Positions 29,607-39,038 of a stretch of 64,000 nt of DNA are shown here, piece by piece. Source of the DNA: Candidatus Enterococcus myersii (GTDB taxonomy: Bacteria; Bacillota; Bacilli; Lactobacillales; Enterococcaceae). The stretch spans positions 62,001 to 126,000 of the forward strand of contig NZ_JAFLVT010000005.1 in assembly GCF_017316025.1 (NCBI RefSeq), written 5' to 3'. Under the pieces are notes generated by a model. It worked only from the letters and a program-made list of their open reading frames with translations. It was not told the DNA's origin and ran no database searches. Made by a program: the position numbers and the translations under genes. Within the stretch, counting starts at the first letter, position 1. Every line of letters begins with the position of its first letter.

Positions 29607-31526
29607 TTAGTTAACGTCTTTTTTTAATAATCCAAAAATGATACCAGAAATTACTGCCCCGATGGCAATAAATACTAGATATAAAATTGGGTTGCTGACT
29701 AAGAATACCACGAAAATACCACCATGAGGTGCAAGTAACAGAATATCTTTAGCACCAACTAATGCTCCTGTAATTGCAGAACCGATAATGAAACTTGGAA
29801 TAGCACGTAGCGGATCAGCTGCAGCAAATGGAATAGAGCCCTCGGTAACAAAAGACAGTCCCATTACAATGTTTGTTAAACCAGCATCTTGTTGATCTTT
29901 CGTAAATTTATTTTTGAATAAACGTGTAGCTACAAAAATTGCTAATGGAGGAACCATACCACCGGCCATGACAGAAGCCATTACCACACTACCGCCAGAA
30001 GCGACTGTAGTAGCTAATGTTGCTGTACCAAAAACATAGGCTGCTTTATTAATTGGGCCACCTAAATCTGCTGCCATCATACCAGCTAGTAAAGCACCAA
30101 GTAAAGCTGCATTAGAACCACTTAAACCAGTTAAGAAACTATTTAACGCATCGTTAATTACTTTCATGGGTACGTTGATGATAAGCATTAGAAAACCAGT
30201 AATTAAAAGTCCGAATACTGGATAGAACAAAATAGTTTTAATCCCATCAAGTGATTTTGGTAGACCTTTAAATAATTTCCGTAAGAACAAGATAACATAA
30301 CCACCAAGGAAACCACCAATTAAAGCACCTAAGAAGCCAGCACCGCCAGTATTTGCTAAAGCACCTGCGGCAAAACCAACAATTAAACCAGGACGATCAG
30401 CAATACTTGAAGCAATAAAACCAGCTAAGACTGGCAACATAAAACCAAACGCTGCACTACCAATTTGGTTGAACCAAGATGCTTGTATATTATAGTTACC
30501 TAATTGCGCTAAACTGTCTTTTGGAACGCCCATAAATTGGTCAATCATAAAGGATAAAGCAATGGCAATCCCACCACCGATAACAAACGGCAACATGTGT
30601 GAAACACCGTTCATTAAGTCTTTATATATCCGTTGTCCTACTGTGCCATCTGCGCTTTCATCTGAACTACTAGAGGCAGAACCATCGCCTTTAAATACTG
30701 GCGCAGAACCGCTCAATGCTTCATTGATTAAGTTTTCTGGTTTACGAATACCATCACTAACAGGGCGGTTCACTAAATGTTTGCCATCAAAGCGATCCAT
30801 TTCAACTTTTTTGTCTGCGGCGACAATGACACCATCAGCGCGAGCGATATCTTCAGCCGTTAAACGATTTTTAATTCCTTCTGAGCCGTTTGTCTCAACT
30901 TTAATGTCAACACCCATTTCTTTGGCTTGTTTTTTCAAGGCGTCTTCGGCCATGTAAGTATGGGCGATACCAGTTGGACAAGCGGTAACAGCAACAATGT
31001 ATTTGCGATTAAAGCTCTTTAATTCTTCTTCTTCGGCAGCTTTCTTTTCAGCTTTTGCTTCTTCGTCTTTTTTTGCTTGTGCGTCGGTAAATAGTTGTTG
31101 CACTTCATCTGGTGTTTTGGCTGATTTTAATTGTGCAACAAAATCAGCATCAATGAGCAAACGAGAAAGGGCAGCTAACGCTTGTAAATGGGTATCGTTT
31201 GCACCTTCTGGAGCGGCAATCATGAAAAATAGATAAGTGGGTTGACCATCTAGTGCTTCATAGTCAACACCGGCATTACTTTTAGCAAATAATACTGTCG
31301 CTTCTTTAACGGCTTTATTTTTTGCATGGGGCATCGCAATCCCATCACCTAAACCAGTTGAAGTTTGTGCTTCTCGGGCTAAAATACCTTCTTTGTAAAC
31401 TGCGATGTCTGAAATTCGGCCGACATCATACATTTTTTGAACCATTTCATCGATTGCACCTTTTTTGTCAGTGGCCTTCAGATCCATAATCATGGCATCT
31501 TTAATCAATAATTCATTGATATTCAT
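29607..31526 (-). CDS. fruA: PTS fructose transporter, fused EIIA-EIIB-EIIC
   Basis: 639 residues. Imports fructose as fructose-1-phosphate. EIIA phosphorylation His67 in GIAMPHAKN; a Lys/Glu-rich linker (about 150-170); EIIB Cys in TACPTGIAHTY (about 182); EIIC membrane domain from about 310 with GGxxP-type loops (GGGIAIALSF, GGPINKAAYVFG). Last gene of fruR-fruK-fruA. The 46-bp gap to fruK holds only its ribosome site. Confidence 0.96.
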   Translation of the reverse strand: MNINELLIKDAMIMDLKATDKKGAIDEMVQKMYDVGRISDIAVYKEGILAREAQTSTGLGDGIAMPHAKNKAVKEATVLFAKSNAGVDYEALDGQPTYLFFMIAAPEGANDTHLQALAALSRLLIDADFVAQLKSAKTPDEVQQLFTDAQAKKDEEAKAEKKAAEEEELKSFNRKYIVAVTACPTGIAHTYMAEDALKKQAKEMGVDIKVETNGSEGIKNRLTAEDIARADGVIVAADKKVEMDRFDGKHLVNRPVSDGIRKPENLINEALSGSAPVFKGDGSASSSSDESADGTVGQRIYKDLMNGVSHMLPFVIGGGIAIALSFMIDQFMGVPKDSLAQLGNYNIQASWFNQIGSAAFGFMLPVLAGFIASSIADRPGLIVGFAAGALANTGGAGFLGALIGGFLGGYVILFLRKLFKGLPKSLDGIKTILFYPVFGLLITGFLMLIINVPMKVINDALNSFLTGLSGSNAALLGALLAGMMAADLGGPINKAAYVFGTATLATTVASGGSVVMASVMAGGMVPPLAIFVATRLFKNKFTKDQQDAGLTNIVMGLSFVTEGSIPFAAADPLRAIPSFIIGSAITGALVGAKDILLLAPHGGIFVVFLVSNPILYLVFIAIGAVISGIIFGLLKKDVN

Positions 31527-31572
31527 TGTTTTCCTCCTTAATGTTAAAACGACAGCTTATTTTTAACCGAAA

Positions 31573-32490
31573 TTAATCGGCAATTTTTTCAATTACAACT
31601 TCAGCTAATAGTTCTTGAATAAATTCTGCTTGTGCCAAATCATCTGAAAACGCAGTGGCACTTCCGCTGGCAACGCCCCATTTAAAGGCATTCACTGCAT
31701 CCTTATTCTCACTATAGGCGCCGATGAAACCTGCGATCATAGAGTCGCCTGCACCGACTGAATTTTTTAAGGGGCGTTTTAATACATTTGATTGGTAAAC
31801 GCCTTCTTTTGTGAAGAGCAGTGCGCCATCGCCAGCCATTGAAATGATGGCATTTTGAGCCCCGGTATTCAGCAGTTTCTTACCAAAAGGAATGATATCT
31901 GAAATGTTGTTGAAAGTAGTGTGATAAGCTTCTGCTAATTCGTGGTTATTTGGTTTTACTAATACCGGTTGACTAATCAAAGCATCCATCAAGTCTTGAC
32001 CGGTCGTATCAATAACAAAATCAGCTTTATTTTCTTTTACTAATTGAACAAGCTCTTGATAAAAGCCACTTGGTAAACTAGCAGGAGCGCTGCCAGATAA
32101 AACGACGATATCTCCTTTAGTAACAGTGCTTAATTTTGCTTTTAAATCGGCAATGTCTTTTGCTGAAATGTCAGGACCTAGACCGTTGATTTCCGTTTCA
32201 GCTTCTGCCTTTAACTTAATGTTAATCCGCGTATCTGCATTAATTTGGGTGAAGTTTTGTTCAATATTTTCCTGACTTAGCCAGTCAGTGATAAAAGTAC
32301 CCGTAAAACCACCTAAAAATCCTAAGGCGATATTTTCAACATTATTCCGCTTTAATATGCGGGAGACGTTAATACCCTTACCACCAGGTAATTTCAGATC
32401 TTTTTTCATCCGATTTACTTCACCGATTTTTAAGTCATCCACATGGACGATATAGTCGATTGAGGGGTTTAGCGTAACGGTGTAAATCAT
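31573..32490 (-). CDS. fruK: 1-phosphofructokinase
   Basis: 305-residue PfkB-family kinase converting fructose-1-phosphate to fructose-1,6-bisphosphate. N-terminal TLNPSIDYIVHVDDL, substrate loop LPGGKGINVSRIL, and the C-terminal ATP/anion-hole motif NSVGAGDSMIAGF with catalytic Asp. ATG overlaps the fruR stop (ATGA), with GGAGG inside fruR. The product of FruA is its substrate. The order and the regulator favour FruK over tagatose-6-phosphate kinase LacC. Confidence 0.95.
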   Translation of the reverse strand: MIYTVTLNPSIDYIVHVDDLKIGEVNRMKKDLKLPGGKGINVSRILKRNNVENIALGFLGGFTGTFITDWLSQENIEQNFTQINADTRINIKLKAEAETEINGLGPDISAKDIADLKAKLSTVTKGDIVVLSGSAPASLPSGFYQELVQLVKENKADFVIDTTGQDLMDALISQPVLVKPNNHELAEAYHTTFNNISDIIPFGKKLLNTGAQNAIISMAGDGALLFTKEGVYQSNVLKRPLKNSVGAGDSMIAGFIGAYSENKDAVNAFKWGVASGSATAFSDDLAQAEFIQELLAEVVIEKIAD

Positions 32491-33242
32491 TTTTTTGCCT
32501 CCAATATTTTGACTTCACGATACAATTCTACGTGCTCTTCAGGACAATAATCTGTCAAGATGGTAGCTGCATCTAATGGTGCTACTTTTGCAAAGCTAAT
32601 TTGATTAAACTTACTATGGTCTGCCAAAATAAATCCTTCTTCTGCTTGTTGTAGGGCTACTTTTTTTAAAATTGCTTCTTCTGGATCAGGAGTAGTATAT
32701 CCTGCAGTTAAGTCAATTCCGTTTATCCCTAAAAACGCTTTGTTGAAATTAAATTCAGCCAATTGTTTTAAGCTGGTATTTCCCAACGTGGCATTGGTTG
32801 AAAGTTTAATGGCTCCACCCAAGATGATGGTATCGATATTTAAATCAATCAATTGTGCAGCGTGTTTAACGGAATTGGTCACAACTTTTAAAGATGTTCC
32901 AGTCGCAAGTAGGGGAATTAATTCTAATGTACTACTTCCGGCATCCAAATAAATGACATCATCTTTTTGAATTTGTGTGACTGCGAGTTTAGCGATCATT
33001 TGTTTAGCAGAAACATTTTCCTTAGTTTTTGTCTGCATGTCTGCTTCAAAACCAATGTGCTGACCTGCTCGCTTTGCACCGCCATGGATTCGAATTAGCA
33101 ATTTTTGATTCTCTAATTCTTGTAAATCACGTCGAATTGTTGATTCAGAAGCATCTAATAAGTTGGTTAACTCATGCAGTTTGACGATATTATTTTGAGC
33201 AAGGAGTTGCAAAATTTTTTGTTGTCTTTCTTCTGTAAGCAT
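32487..33242 (-). CDS. fruR: DeoR-family regulator of the fructose operon
   Basis: 251 residues. N-terminal winged helix (about 5-55; LTEERQQKILQLLAQNN, LLDASESTIRRDLQEL) and C-terminal sugar-phosphate sensor domain (DAGSSTLEL; FNKAFLGINGIDL). Typically released from DNA by fructose-1-phosphate. First gene of its own operon, with GGAGG before ATG. Tandem decamers upstream of the promoter are likely its operator. Confidence 0.94.
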   Translation of the reverse strand: MLTEERQQKILQLLAQNNIVKLHELTNLLDASESTIRRDLQELENQKLLIRIHGGAKRAGQHIGFEADMQTKTKENVSAKQMIAKLAVTQIQKDDVIYLDAGSSTLELIPLLATGTSLKVVTNSVKHAAQLIDLNIDTIILGGAIKLSTNATLGNTSLKQLAEFNFNKAFLGINGIDLTAGYTTPDPEEAILKKVALQQAEEGFILADHSKFNQISFAKVAPLDAATILTDYCPEEHVELYREVKILEAKK

Positions 33243-33264
33243 TTACAATTCCTCCTTCGACCAT

Positions 33265-33293
33265 ATAGTAGCACGTTTTTCTTTCAAATTCAA
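33265..33293 (-). promoter_or_regulatory. Promoter of fruRKA
   Basis: Minus strand TTGAAT (33288-33293), 17 bp, TACTAT (33265-33270). Confidence 0.7.
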
Positions 33294-33296
33294 CTA

Positions 33297-33326
33297 CAAA
33301 CAGTCAAAAACATTCAAAACGAATCA
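33297..33326 (-). promoter_or_regulatory. Three tandem 10-bp repeats, putative FruR operator
   Basis: On the minus strand the decamers TGATTCGTTT, TGAATGTTTT and TGACTGTTTG follow each other without gaps. A TGAAAG lies in the same 10-bp register inside the promoter spacer (from 33286 down). Direct repeats at one helical turn upstream of the -35 suit a DeoR-type regulator. Confidence 0.55.
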
Positions 33327-33427
33327 CAAAAGGAATTGAAAAGGGTTAAAAAACTGCAGTGGAAGGGCTAACAATTGAAAAAAGTTGAGAACTTTGGCTT
33401 AATTATAAGTAGAAGGGTGTTGGTAAA

Positions 33428-34894
33428 ATGAATAAAACTTTATTACAAGCATTTCAATGGGAACTTGAGGCCAACAGTAATCATTGGCAGTCATTGGTTA
33501 CAGAAATTGATTACTTTAAAAAATTGGGCATCAATGCCCTTTGGTTACCTCCAGCAGCAAAAGGGTCTGCAGGTGTAAATGACGTTGGTTACGGCACTTA
33601 TGACCTCTATGATTTAGGTGAATTTGATCAAAAAGGTTCAGTTGCAACCAAATACGGTACAAAAGAAGAATATTTGACGGCAATTAAAAAGTTACAAGAA
33701 AATCAAATAGATGTTTATGCAGACATTGTTTTTAATCATTTTATGGGAGCTGATGAGACAGAAAAAGTCTCAGCTGTTAAATACAGTTGGGATAATCGTA
33801 ATCAGCAAATTAGTGATGAAGAAGAAATTGAGGCATGGACGCGCTTTACTTTTCCAGGTCGCAAAGGAAAATATAATGATTATATATGGAGCTGGCGGAA
33901 TTTTTCTGGCGTTGATTATGATGCCCATAATAAAGATCATGCAATTTTTAATCTTGCCGATAAGGGCTGGGTTTCAGATGTCGACTCGGAAAATGGTAAC
34001 TTTGACTATTTGATGGGCTGTAATTTGGACATGACTTATGAAGAAACAATCGAACAATTGGACCGTTGGGGCAAATGGTTTTTAGAACAGACGAATGTCG
34101 ATGGGTTCCGCTTGGATGCAGTGAAGCATATTCAATTTGACTTTTTTGTTGATTGGTTATTGAAGCGAAGGCAAGAAAAAGGGGCACCGCTTTTTGTAGT
34201 AGGAGAATATTGGACCGATGAGTTAGACAAATTGGAAAACTATATTGATTCTTCTGGCAACCTAATTTATTTATTTGACGTGCCTTTACACTTTAATTTT
34301 TATCAAGCTAGTCGCGGAAACGGTACCTTTGACTTGCGGGAGATTTTTACGGGAACTCTAGTAGAGTCAAGGCCTGAATATGCAGTAACTTTTGTGGATA
34401 ATCACGATACTCAAAAAGGACAAAGTTTAGAATCATGGGTGGAGGGCTGGTTTAAAGTTCATGCCTATGCGCTAATTTTATTACGTAAAATTGGCACGCC
34501 CACTATTTTTTGGGGAGATTTGTATGGTATTAAAACACAAAACATTGGACCAGTGGGGGAAAAGCTTGAGTACCTACTTAAAATCCGCCAACACTTAGCC
34601 TATGGTAACGAAGTGGATTACTTTGATGATCCTGATTGCATTGGTTGGGTTTTTACAGGGGACTTTGATAAAGAATTATCTGGTTTTGCAGTCATTTTAA
34701 CGGATTCTGATGCCAATCAAAAAGAGATGACCATCAGCGCAATTCATGCTGGGAAAACGTTTGTTGATGTTTTAAAAAATAATGATACTCATGTTGTATT
34801 GGATGAAAATGGTCGTGGTTTGTTTCCGGTAAATGGTGGACAAATTTCTGTGTACGTTAATGAGGATGTGGCAAAAAAAATTTGGGCCCTATAG
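33428..34894 (+). CDS. Intracellular alpha-amylase (GH13_5-like)
   Basis: 488 residues without signal peptide. Starts LLQAFQWE as in cytoplasmic amylases. Catalytic barrel motifs: DIVFNHFMG (region I), GFRLDAVKHI (nucleophile Asp), VVGEYW (acid/base Glu), FVDNHDT (transition-state Asp). GYGTYDLYDLGEF gives the usual strand beta-2 loop. C-terminal domain C about 400-488. Hydrolyses internal alpha-glucans or imported maltodextrins. Ribosome site AGAAGGGTG before ATG. Divergent from fruR; a surface hydrolase follows 17 bases later. No glycogen or maltose genes are adjacent. Confidence 0.92.
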   Translation: MNKTLLQAFQWELEANSNHWQSLVTEIDYFKKLGINALWLPPAAKGSAGVNDVGYGTYDLYDLGEFDQKGSVATKYGTKEEYLTAIKKLQENQIDVYADIVFNHFMGADETEKVSAVKYSWDNRNQQISDEEEIEAWTRFTFPGRKGKYNDYIWSWRNFSGVDYDAHNKDHAIFNLADKGWVSDVDSENGNFDYLMGCNLDMTYEETIEQLDRWGKWFLEQTNVDGFRLDAVKHIQFDFFVDWLLKRRQEKGAPLFVVGEYWTDELDKLENYIDSSGNLIYLFDVPLHFNFYQASRGNGTFDLREIFTGTLVESRPEYAVTFVDNHDTQKGQSLESWVEGWFKVHAYALILLRKIGTPTIFWGDLYGIKTQNIGPVGEKLEYLLKIRQHLAYGNEVDYFDDPDCIGWVFTGDFDKELSGFAVILTDSDANQKEMTISAIHAGKTFVDVLKNNDTHVVLDENGRGLFPVNGGQISVYVNEDVAKKIWAL

Positions 34895-34911
34895 AATAGG
34901 AGTGCATTTAA

Positions 34912-37215
34912 ATGAAAAAATTAGGGATTTGGTTTGGTTTATTGTGTATTTTGCAAGGTGTGGTGCCGATGCAAGTAGTAGCACAAACGCTGACAGAAAC
35001 GAAAGGTAGCGTCAATAGTGAAGCTGTATCAGAAACGGATATAAGAAGCGATACTTCACTTACTTCTTCAACAGAGGAAATAAATTTAAGTGAAGAATTT
35101 ACAAGTAACAGTGAACAGACGATCGAAAAAAATGAAACGAGTACCTCGTTGAATGAAGAAACAAAGACTGATTCAAGCACTACGCAAAGTTCAACAAGAC
35201 AGTCAGAAAAACAATCAGAAAAACAATTACAAAATAAAAAGGCTGCCTTTATTAAAAGCAACTTGGTTCAAGCAAAATATGTCACTTTGACTAATCAAAA
35301 TTATTCATTAAAAATTTATCAAAATTTGACAGATTTAAATACTTACACAACACCAAACAAAGAGCAATTAAATAAAACGTATCAGGTTACTAAAACGATT
35401 ACTTTAGAAGGACAAGACTACTACTTACTTACTAGTGGGGACAAAGATCTGGGGTATGTTTTGGTGGCAGATGTTACCACAAGTGACTTCTCACAAGGAA
35501 ATGAGATTTCCTATGAAGTAGAAAAATATTTTGTCACACTAGAGGAGAAAGATGTCTTATTTGCTAATTTTTCTTCGGCTCCACAATCTACTAAGAGTAT
35601 TTTGCGTAAGACATTAAAAGCTAAAGGCTATTATATTGATTACTCTGGTACACGGTATGAGGTGCTTGTTGATAACAAAAATAATGCTGTTGGGATCGTT
35701 GACGCTACGGTTTTAAAAGAAACTTCTGCAGGAGGGATTTATCAAGCAAATCGCCAATATGTCACATTTGTGGAAAAAAGTGGTGATATATATAAGGACT
35801 TTAATTTTGCGTTGCGTAATAAAACCACTACTTACTATTTAAAAACTTATGATGCGCGGGGATTTTATCTCCACTTTAATGGGAAGAAATATTACACGAT
35901 TTATGATAATAAAGGTAAGTGGATTGGCTATGTGCCAGAAAATTTTGTTAAAACTGGTAATGGCAAAGGTGGTATTTACCAAAGTAGTAATCGCTACATT
36001 ACGTTTACGAACGCTAACTATTGGATGTACAGTAATTTTGATTTTAAAAAGTTACGGACAACTAAAACGCTGTATAAAAAAACATATCAAGCCCGAGGTT
36101 ATTATGAACATTTTAACGGGGCCCGTTATTATACTGTATATGATAACAAAGGCAAGTGGCTGGGTTATGTGAATGCTGCAAGTGCAAAAACCGGTAATGG
36201 CAAAGGTGGTATTTACCAAAGTAGTAATCGTTACATTACATTTACGAACGCTAACTATTGGATGTACAGTAATTTTAATTTTAAAAAATTACGCACCACC
36301 AAGAACTTATACAAAAAAACGTATCAAGCCCGAGGTTATTATGAACATTTTAACGGGGCCCGTTATTATACTGTTTACGATAACAAAGGCAAGTGGTTGG
36401 GTTATGTGAATGCCGCAAGTGCAAAAACCGGTAATGGCAAAGGCGGAATGTATCAAAAACTAGGGGATGAAGGCGTTGTTATTTCCCGTAATTATTTAAC
36501 TTACAATGATTTCAATTTTAAAAAACGTGGGAAAACCTCTGCTATTTTCAATCAGAGTGTTCAAGCTCGCGGCTATTATCAACATTTTAACGGGGCAAAA
36601 TACTATTCCATTTATAATGGCAAAGGCAAGTGGCTAGGTTATGTCAATAGTGCAGCGGTCCGGATTAAAAAAGGTACAGCTGCATATTTGGGAACAACGC
36701 GGGGAAAAGTATTAAAGCATATGACAGCCAATGAGAAAAATGGCTTTTATGTTGGAACGCGCTATCGGGGGTTAGGCTATGGTGGTATCAGCAATCAAGA
36801 AGTATTCATGCAACCAAAGGGTCGTCCCAATAAATATGGACAAGGTATGAACTGTACAGGATTTGTAGCTGCAGCAATGCGTAACAGCGGGGCTAATTTA
36901 GCGCCAATTACACGTTTAGGGTATGGCGGTGCGGCAAATGCTACATTGTGGCGCGATGCCTTGAAGAAAAATTGTAAATATTACACGTATGGTTCCATCA
37001 ACGCATTACTAAAAAGTGGTCGTGCTAAAAAAGGTGATATTTTATACCTTGAAGGGCGTTGGGGAGAATATGGAGCGGATTGTCACATTGGTATCTTTTG
37101 GGGGAATAATGGTCATCAAAACCGCTTTTGGCATCAGGTATTAGCAGGTAATATGATTTCCAATATTTTTTCTGGCACGCCGTATTCGATGGTCTACTTA
37201 TTCCCACAAGAATAA
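34912..37215 (+). CDS. Secreted cell-wall hydrolase with GW/SH3-like repeats and NlpC/P60-like domain
   Basis: 767 residues. Signal peptide (about 1-25, cleavage after VVAQ region), a Ser/Thr/Glu-rich linker (about 30-110), then about six wall-binding repeats of roughly 75-80 residues, each ending KGKWLGYV or similar. Two are nearly identical, encoded by tandem 237-bp DNA repeats. The C-terminal ~160 residues look like an NlpC/P60 cysteine peptidase: NCTGFVAAAMRNSG (Cys nucleophile), DCHIGIFWG (His) and a later FWHQ. Likely cleaves peptidoglycan peptide at the surface, held by GW-type modules that bind teichoic acids. No LPxTG anchor. It ends with a strong terminator. Confidence 0.85.
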   Translation: MKKLGIWFGLLCILQGVVPMQVVAQTLTETKGSVNSEAVSETDIRSDTSLTSSTEEINLSEEFTSNSEQTIEKNETSTSLNEETKTDSSTTQSSTRQSEKQSEKQLQNKKAAFIKSNLVQAKYVTLTNQNYSLKIYQNLTDLNTYTTPNKEQLNKTYQVTKTITLEGQDYYLLTSGDKDLGYVLVADVTTSDFSQGNEISYEVEKYFVTLEEKDVLFANFSSAPQSTKSILRKTLKAKGYYIDYSGTRYEVLVDNKNNAVGIVDATVLKETSAGGIYQANRQYVTFVEKSGDIYKDFNFALRNKTTTYYLKTYDARGFYLHFNGKKYYTIYDNKGKWIGYVPENFVKTGNGKGGIYQSSNRYITFTNANYWMYSNFDFKKLRTTKTLYKKTYQARGYYEHFNGARYYTVYDNKGKWLGYVNAASAKTGNGKGGIYQSSNRYITFTNANYWMYSNFNFKKLRTTKNLYKKTYQARGYYEHFNGARYYTVYDNKGKWLGYVNAASAKTGNGKGGMYQKLGDEGVVISRNYLTYNDFNFKKRGKTSAIFNQSVQARGYYQHFNGAKYYSIYNGKGKWLGYVNSAAVRIKKGTAAYLGTTRGKVLKHMTANEKNGFYVGTRYRGLGYGGISNQEVFMQPKGRPNKYGQGMNCTGFVAAAMRNSGANLAPITRLGYGGAANATLWRDALKKNCKYYTYGSINALLKSGRAKKGDILYLEGRWGEYGADCHIGIFWGNNGHQNRFWHQVLAGNMISNIFSGTPYSMVYLFPQE
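35950..36423 (+). repeat. Two tandem 237-bp coding repeats in the wall hydrolase
   Basis: Units 35950-36186 and 36187-36423 encode nearly the same 79 residues (GNGKGGIYQSSNRYITF onward). The DNA differs at only scattered, mostly silent positions; the next unit from 36424 keeps the first codons and then diverges. Recent duplication; copy number could vary between strains. Confidence 0.9.
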
Positions 37216-37250
37216 AAAAACGCAAGATCCTGTTGGGTCTTGCGTTTTTT
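37215..37250. terminator. Terminator between the wall hydrolase and the ClC gene
   Basis: A-run, ACGCAAGATCC paired with GGGTCTTGCGT around loop TGTT, then six Ts. A-run and T-run make it usable from both sides. Confidence 0.9.
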
Positions 37251-37269
37251 GTTCTAGCAGTTTTTCTTA

Positions 37270-38796
37270 TCACATTTGTTCATTAATAGTGCGGACAATA
37301 TCACCAGCATGGGTCGTATCTGTTAGAATTTCTAACGTATCCCCCATTTTGATAACTGTATCCCCATGGGGGAGAATTTCACGATCACCACGACGTAAAA
37401 GTGCTAAGAGCATATGATTTGGCCAATCAAAATCACGAACCAACGTCCCATCTAGTTTGCTACCAGCCAAAACTGGGATTTCGACAGTTGTTCTTTGCCC
37501 GGTTAAATGCGTCTTTTTGCCTTTCACAAGTCGCTCCAAAAGTGCCTCATAAATTGGATCGCCACCTAAAATATCTACTACGACATATGCTACTAGTGCA
37601 GTCAAGCCGAGGGGCATTAAATGTACGAGTGATCCAACCATTTCAGTGACCAAAATGATGGCAGTTAGCGGTGCCTTACCGATGGCAGCAAAATATCCTG
37701 CCATGGCGATCACGATGAAATCTTTAACAAAGGTGGGCTCTAAACCAAAGAAAATCACAGCGCAGTTAGCAAAAAGACTACCTATTATTGCGCCTAGAGT
37801 TAAAATGGGTAAAAATATCCCACCAGGAAGTCCGGAGCCATAAGAAATCATCGAAAAAATAAAACGCAAGCTCAGTAAACCAAATAATGCGATTAAAGTA
37901 GGGGAATGTTGCCCTAAAGCAATAATGATTTGATTGCCGCCGCCAAGATAATTAGGAAAAAATAGGCCGACAAAAATGACCAAAAGAAATGGAATAATAC
38001 CACGCAAATGAGCCGGTAAGGGTAAAAAGCCATACCATTTCTCTAGTGCTAGTAAAATAATTTGATAAAAGCGGCCTAAAATTCCTAAGACAATTCCTAA
38101 TAAAATAAGTAGCCAATAATGTCTTAACGGCAAAGAAGGAATATCACCTAAATGCAGTACCGGTTGTAAGCCAAAAATAGTTAAAGAAACGAAATTAGAC
38201 ATTAAAGCGGCAGCAAAAGAGGTCAACCAAACCAATGGGGAAAAGTTATGATGAACTTCTTCAACGACAAATAATAAGCCGGCAACAGGTGCGTTAAAGG
38301 CAGCGGCCAAACCAGCAGCTGCACCACTGGACAGTAAAATTTTCTCTTCGCTTTTGCCAGCTTTCATTTTAGTAGCAACACCTTGAGCACAGCTGGCCCC
38401 CAGCTGGATAGAGGGGCCTTCTCTTCCGAGGAATAAGCCTGTACCAACGCTTAAAATACCGCCGATAAATTTCTTCCACAAAACCGACCACCATAAAACC
38501 GAAATTTCATCTTTCAACTGTCCTTCAACCTGAGGAATCCCACTTCCTTTAATATTGGGCTCGCTTTTAATTAAAGCACCAACGACAATGGCACATAAAA
38601 GCATCAAAATAGTCCAAGGAATTAAAAAAATTGGCTGTACTTTTAAGTACTGATAAATGACAGGTAAAATTTCACCAATCTTTTCAATCCAAAGGCGAAA
38701 TACACTCACCACAATTCCCGCCAAAGTCCCAACTAAAATTCCTTTTCCAATATATTTTATTTTTGTTTTATCTAGCGTATCCAAAAACTTCTTCAC
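37270..38796 (-). CDS. ClC-family chloride transporter with C-terminal RCK/TrkA-C domain
   Basis: 508 residues from the preferred GTG start. Ten or more membrane helices; ClC signatures GSGIPQVEG and GREGPSIQ (gating Glu), and GSGLPGGIF. The C-terminal ~80 residues form a TrkA-C-like domain (GSKLDGTLVRDF, MGDTLEIL), which may bind a nucleotide; in this context c-di-AMP is one possibility. An in-frame ATG at 38823 lies only ~17 nt from the predicted transcription start and has no ribosome site. GTG 38796 follows GGCGGGG, so I chose it. Whether it is a channel or Cl/H exchanger is not decided. Confidence 0.9.
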   Translation of the reverse strand: MKKFLDTLDKTKIKYIGKGILVGTLAGIVVSVFRLWIEKIGEILPVIYQYLKVQPIFLIPWTILMLLCAIVVGALIKSEPNIKGSGIPQVEGQLKDEISVLWWSVLWKKFIGGILSVGTGLFLGREGPSIQLGASCAQGVATKMKAGKSEEKILLSSGAAAGLAAAFNAPVAGLLFVVEEVHHNFSPLVWLTSFAAALMSNFVSLTIFGLQPVLHLGDIPSLPLRHYWLLILLGIVLGILGRFYQIILLALEKWYGFLPLPAHLRGIIPFLLVIFVGLFFPNYLGGGNQIIIALGQHSPTLIALFGLLSLRFIFSMISYGSGLPGGIFLPILTLGAIIGSLFANCAVIFFGLEPTFVKDFIVIAMAGYFAAIGKAPLTAIILVTEMVGSLVHLMPLGLTALVAYVVVDILGGDPIYEALLERLVKGKKTHLTGQRTTVEIPVLAGSKLDGTLVRDFDWPNHMLLALLRRGDREILPHGDTVIKMGDTLEILTDTTHAGDIVRTINEQM

Positions 38797-38846
38797 ATTA
38801 ACCCCGCCGTTTCCTTCATCCACTTGTCAAAATAGACTGCGTTATT

Positions 38847-38875
38847 ATCATAGCGGATTTTTTTTAATAGGACAA
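38847..38875 (-). promoter_or_regulatory. Promoter of the ClC gene
   Basis: Minus strand TTGTCC (38870-38875), 17 bp, TATGAT (38847-38852). Confidence 0.55.
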
Positions 38876-38997
38876 ATAAATTTCGGCTAAAAGAGCAAAG
38901 CACAATTGTGTCTTCTTTTTACTTCTTTTTATATTCCTGTGAACTTATAAAAAACCTAAGATTTTTTCCTTTTTCAATTTATCCAAAGAGGCTAAAA

Positions 38998-39006
38998 TGC
39001 TATAAT
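38998..39006 (+). promoter_or_regulatory. Extended -10 promoter of the pcrA operon
   Basis: TGCTATAAT, consensus extended -10, 33 bp before the pcrA start. Confidence 0.65.
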
Positions 39007-39038
39007 TAAAAAGATTGAATTAGAGAGGATGTTGTTAT

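Noticed and set aside
35849-36409. Two plus-strand frames (107 and 78 codons) inside the wall hydrolase
   Set aside because: They are the +1 frame of the tandem repeats and repeat each other for that reason; no ribosome sites.
35950-36460. Repeated DNA that might be read as an array (CRISPR-like or satellite)
   Set aside because: The period is 237 bp, in frame, and encodes wall-binding modules; no short direct repeats with unique spacers.
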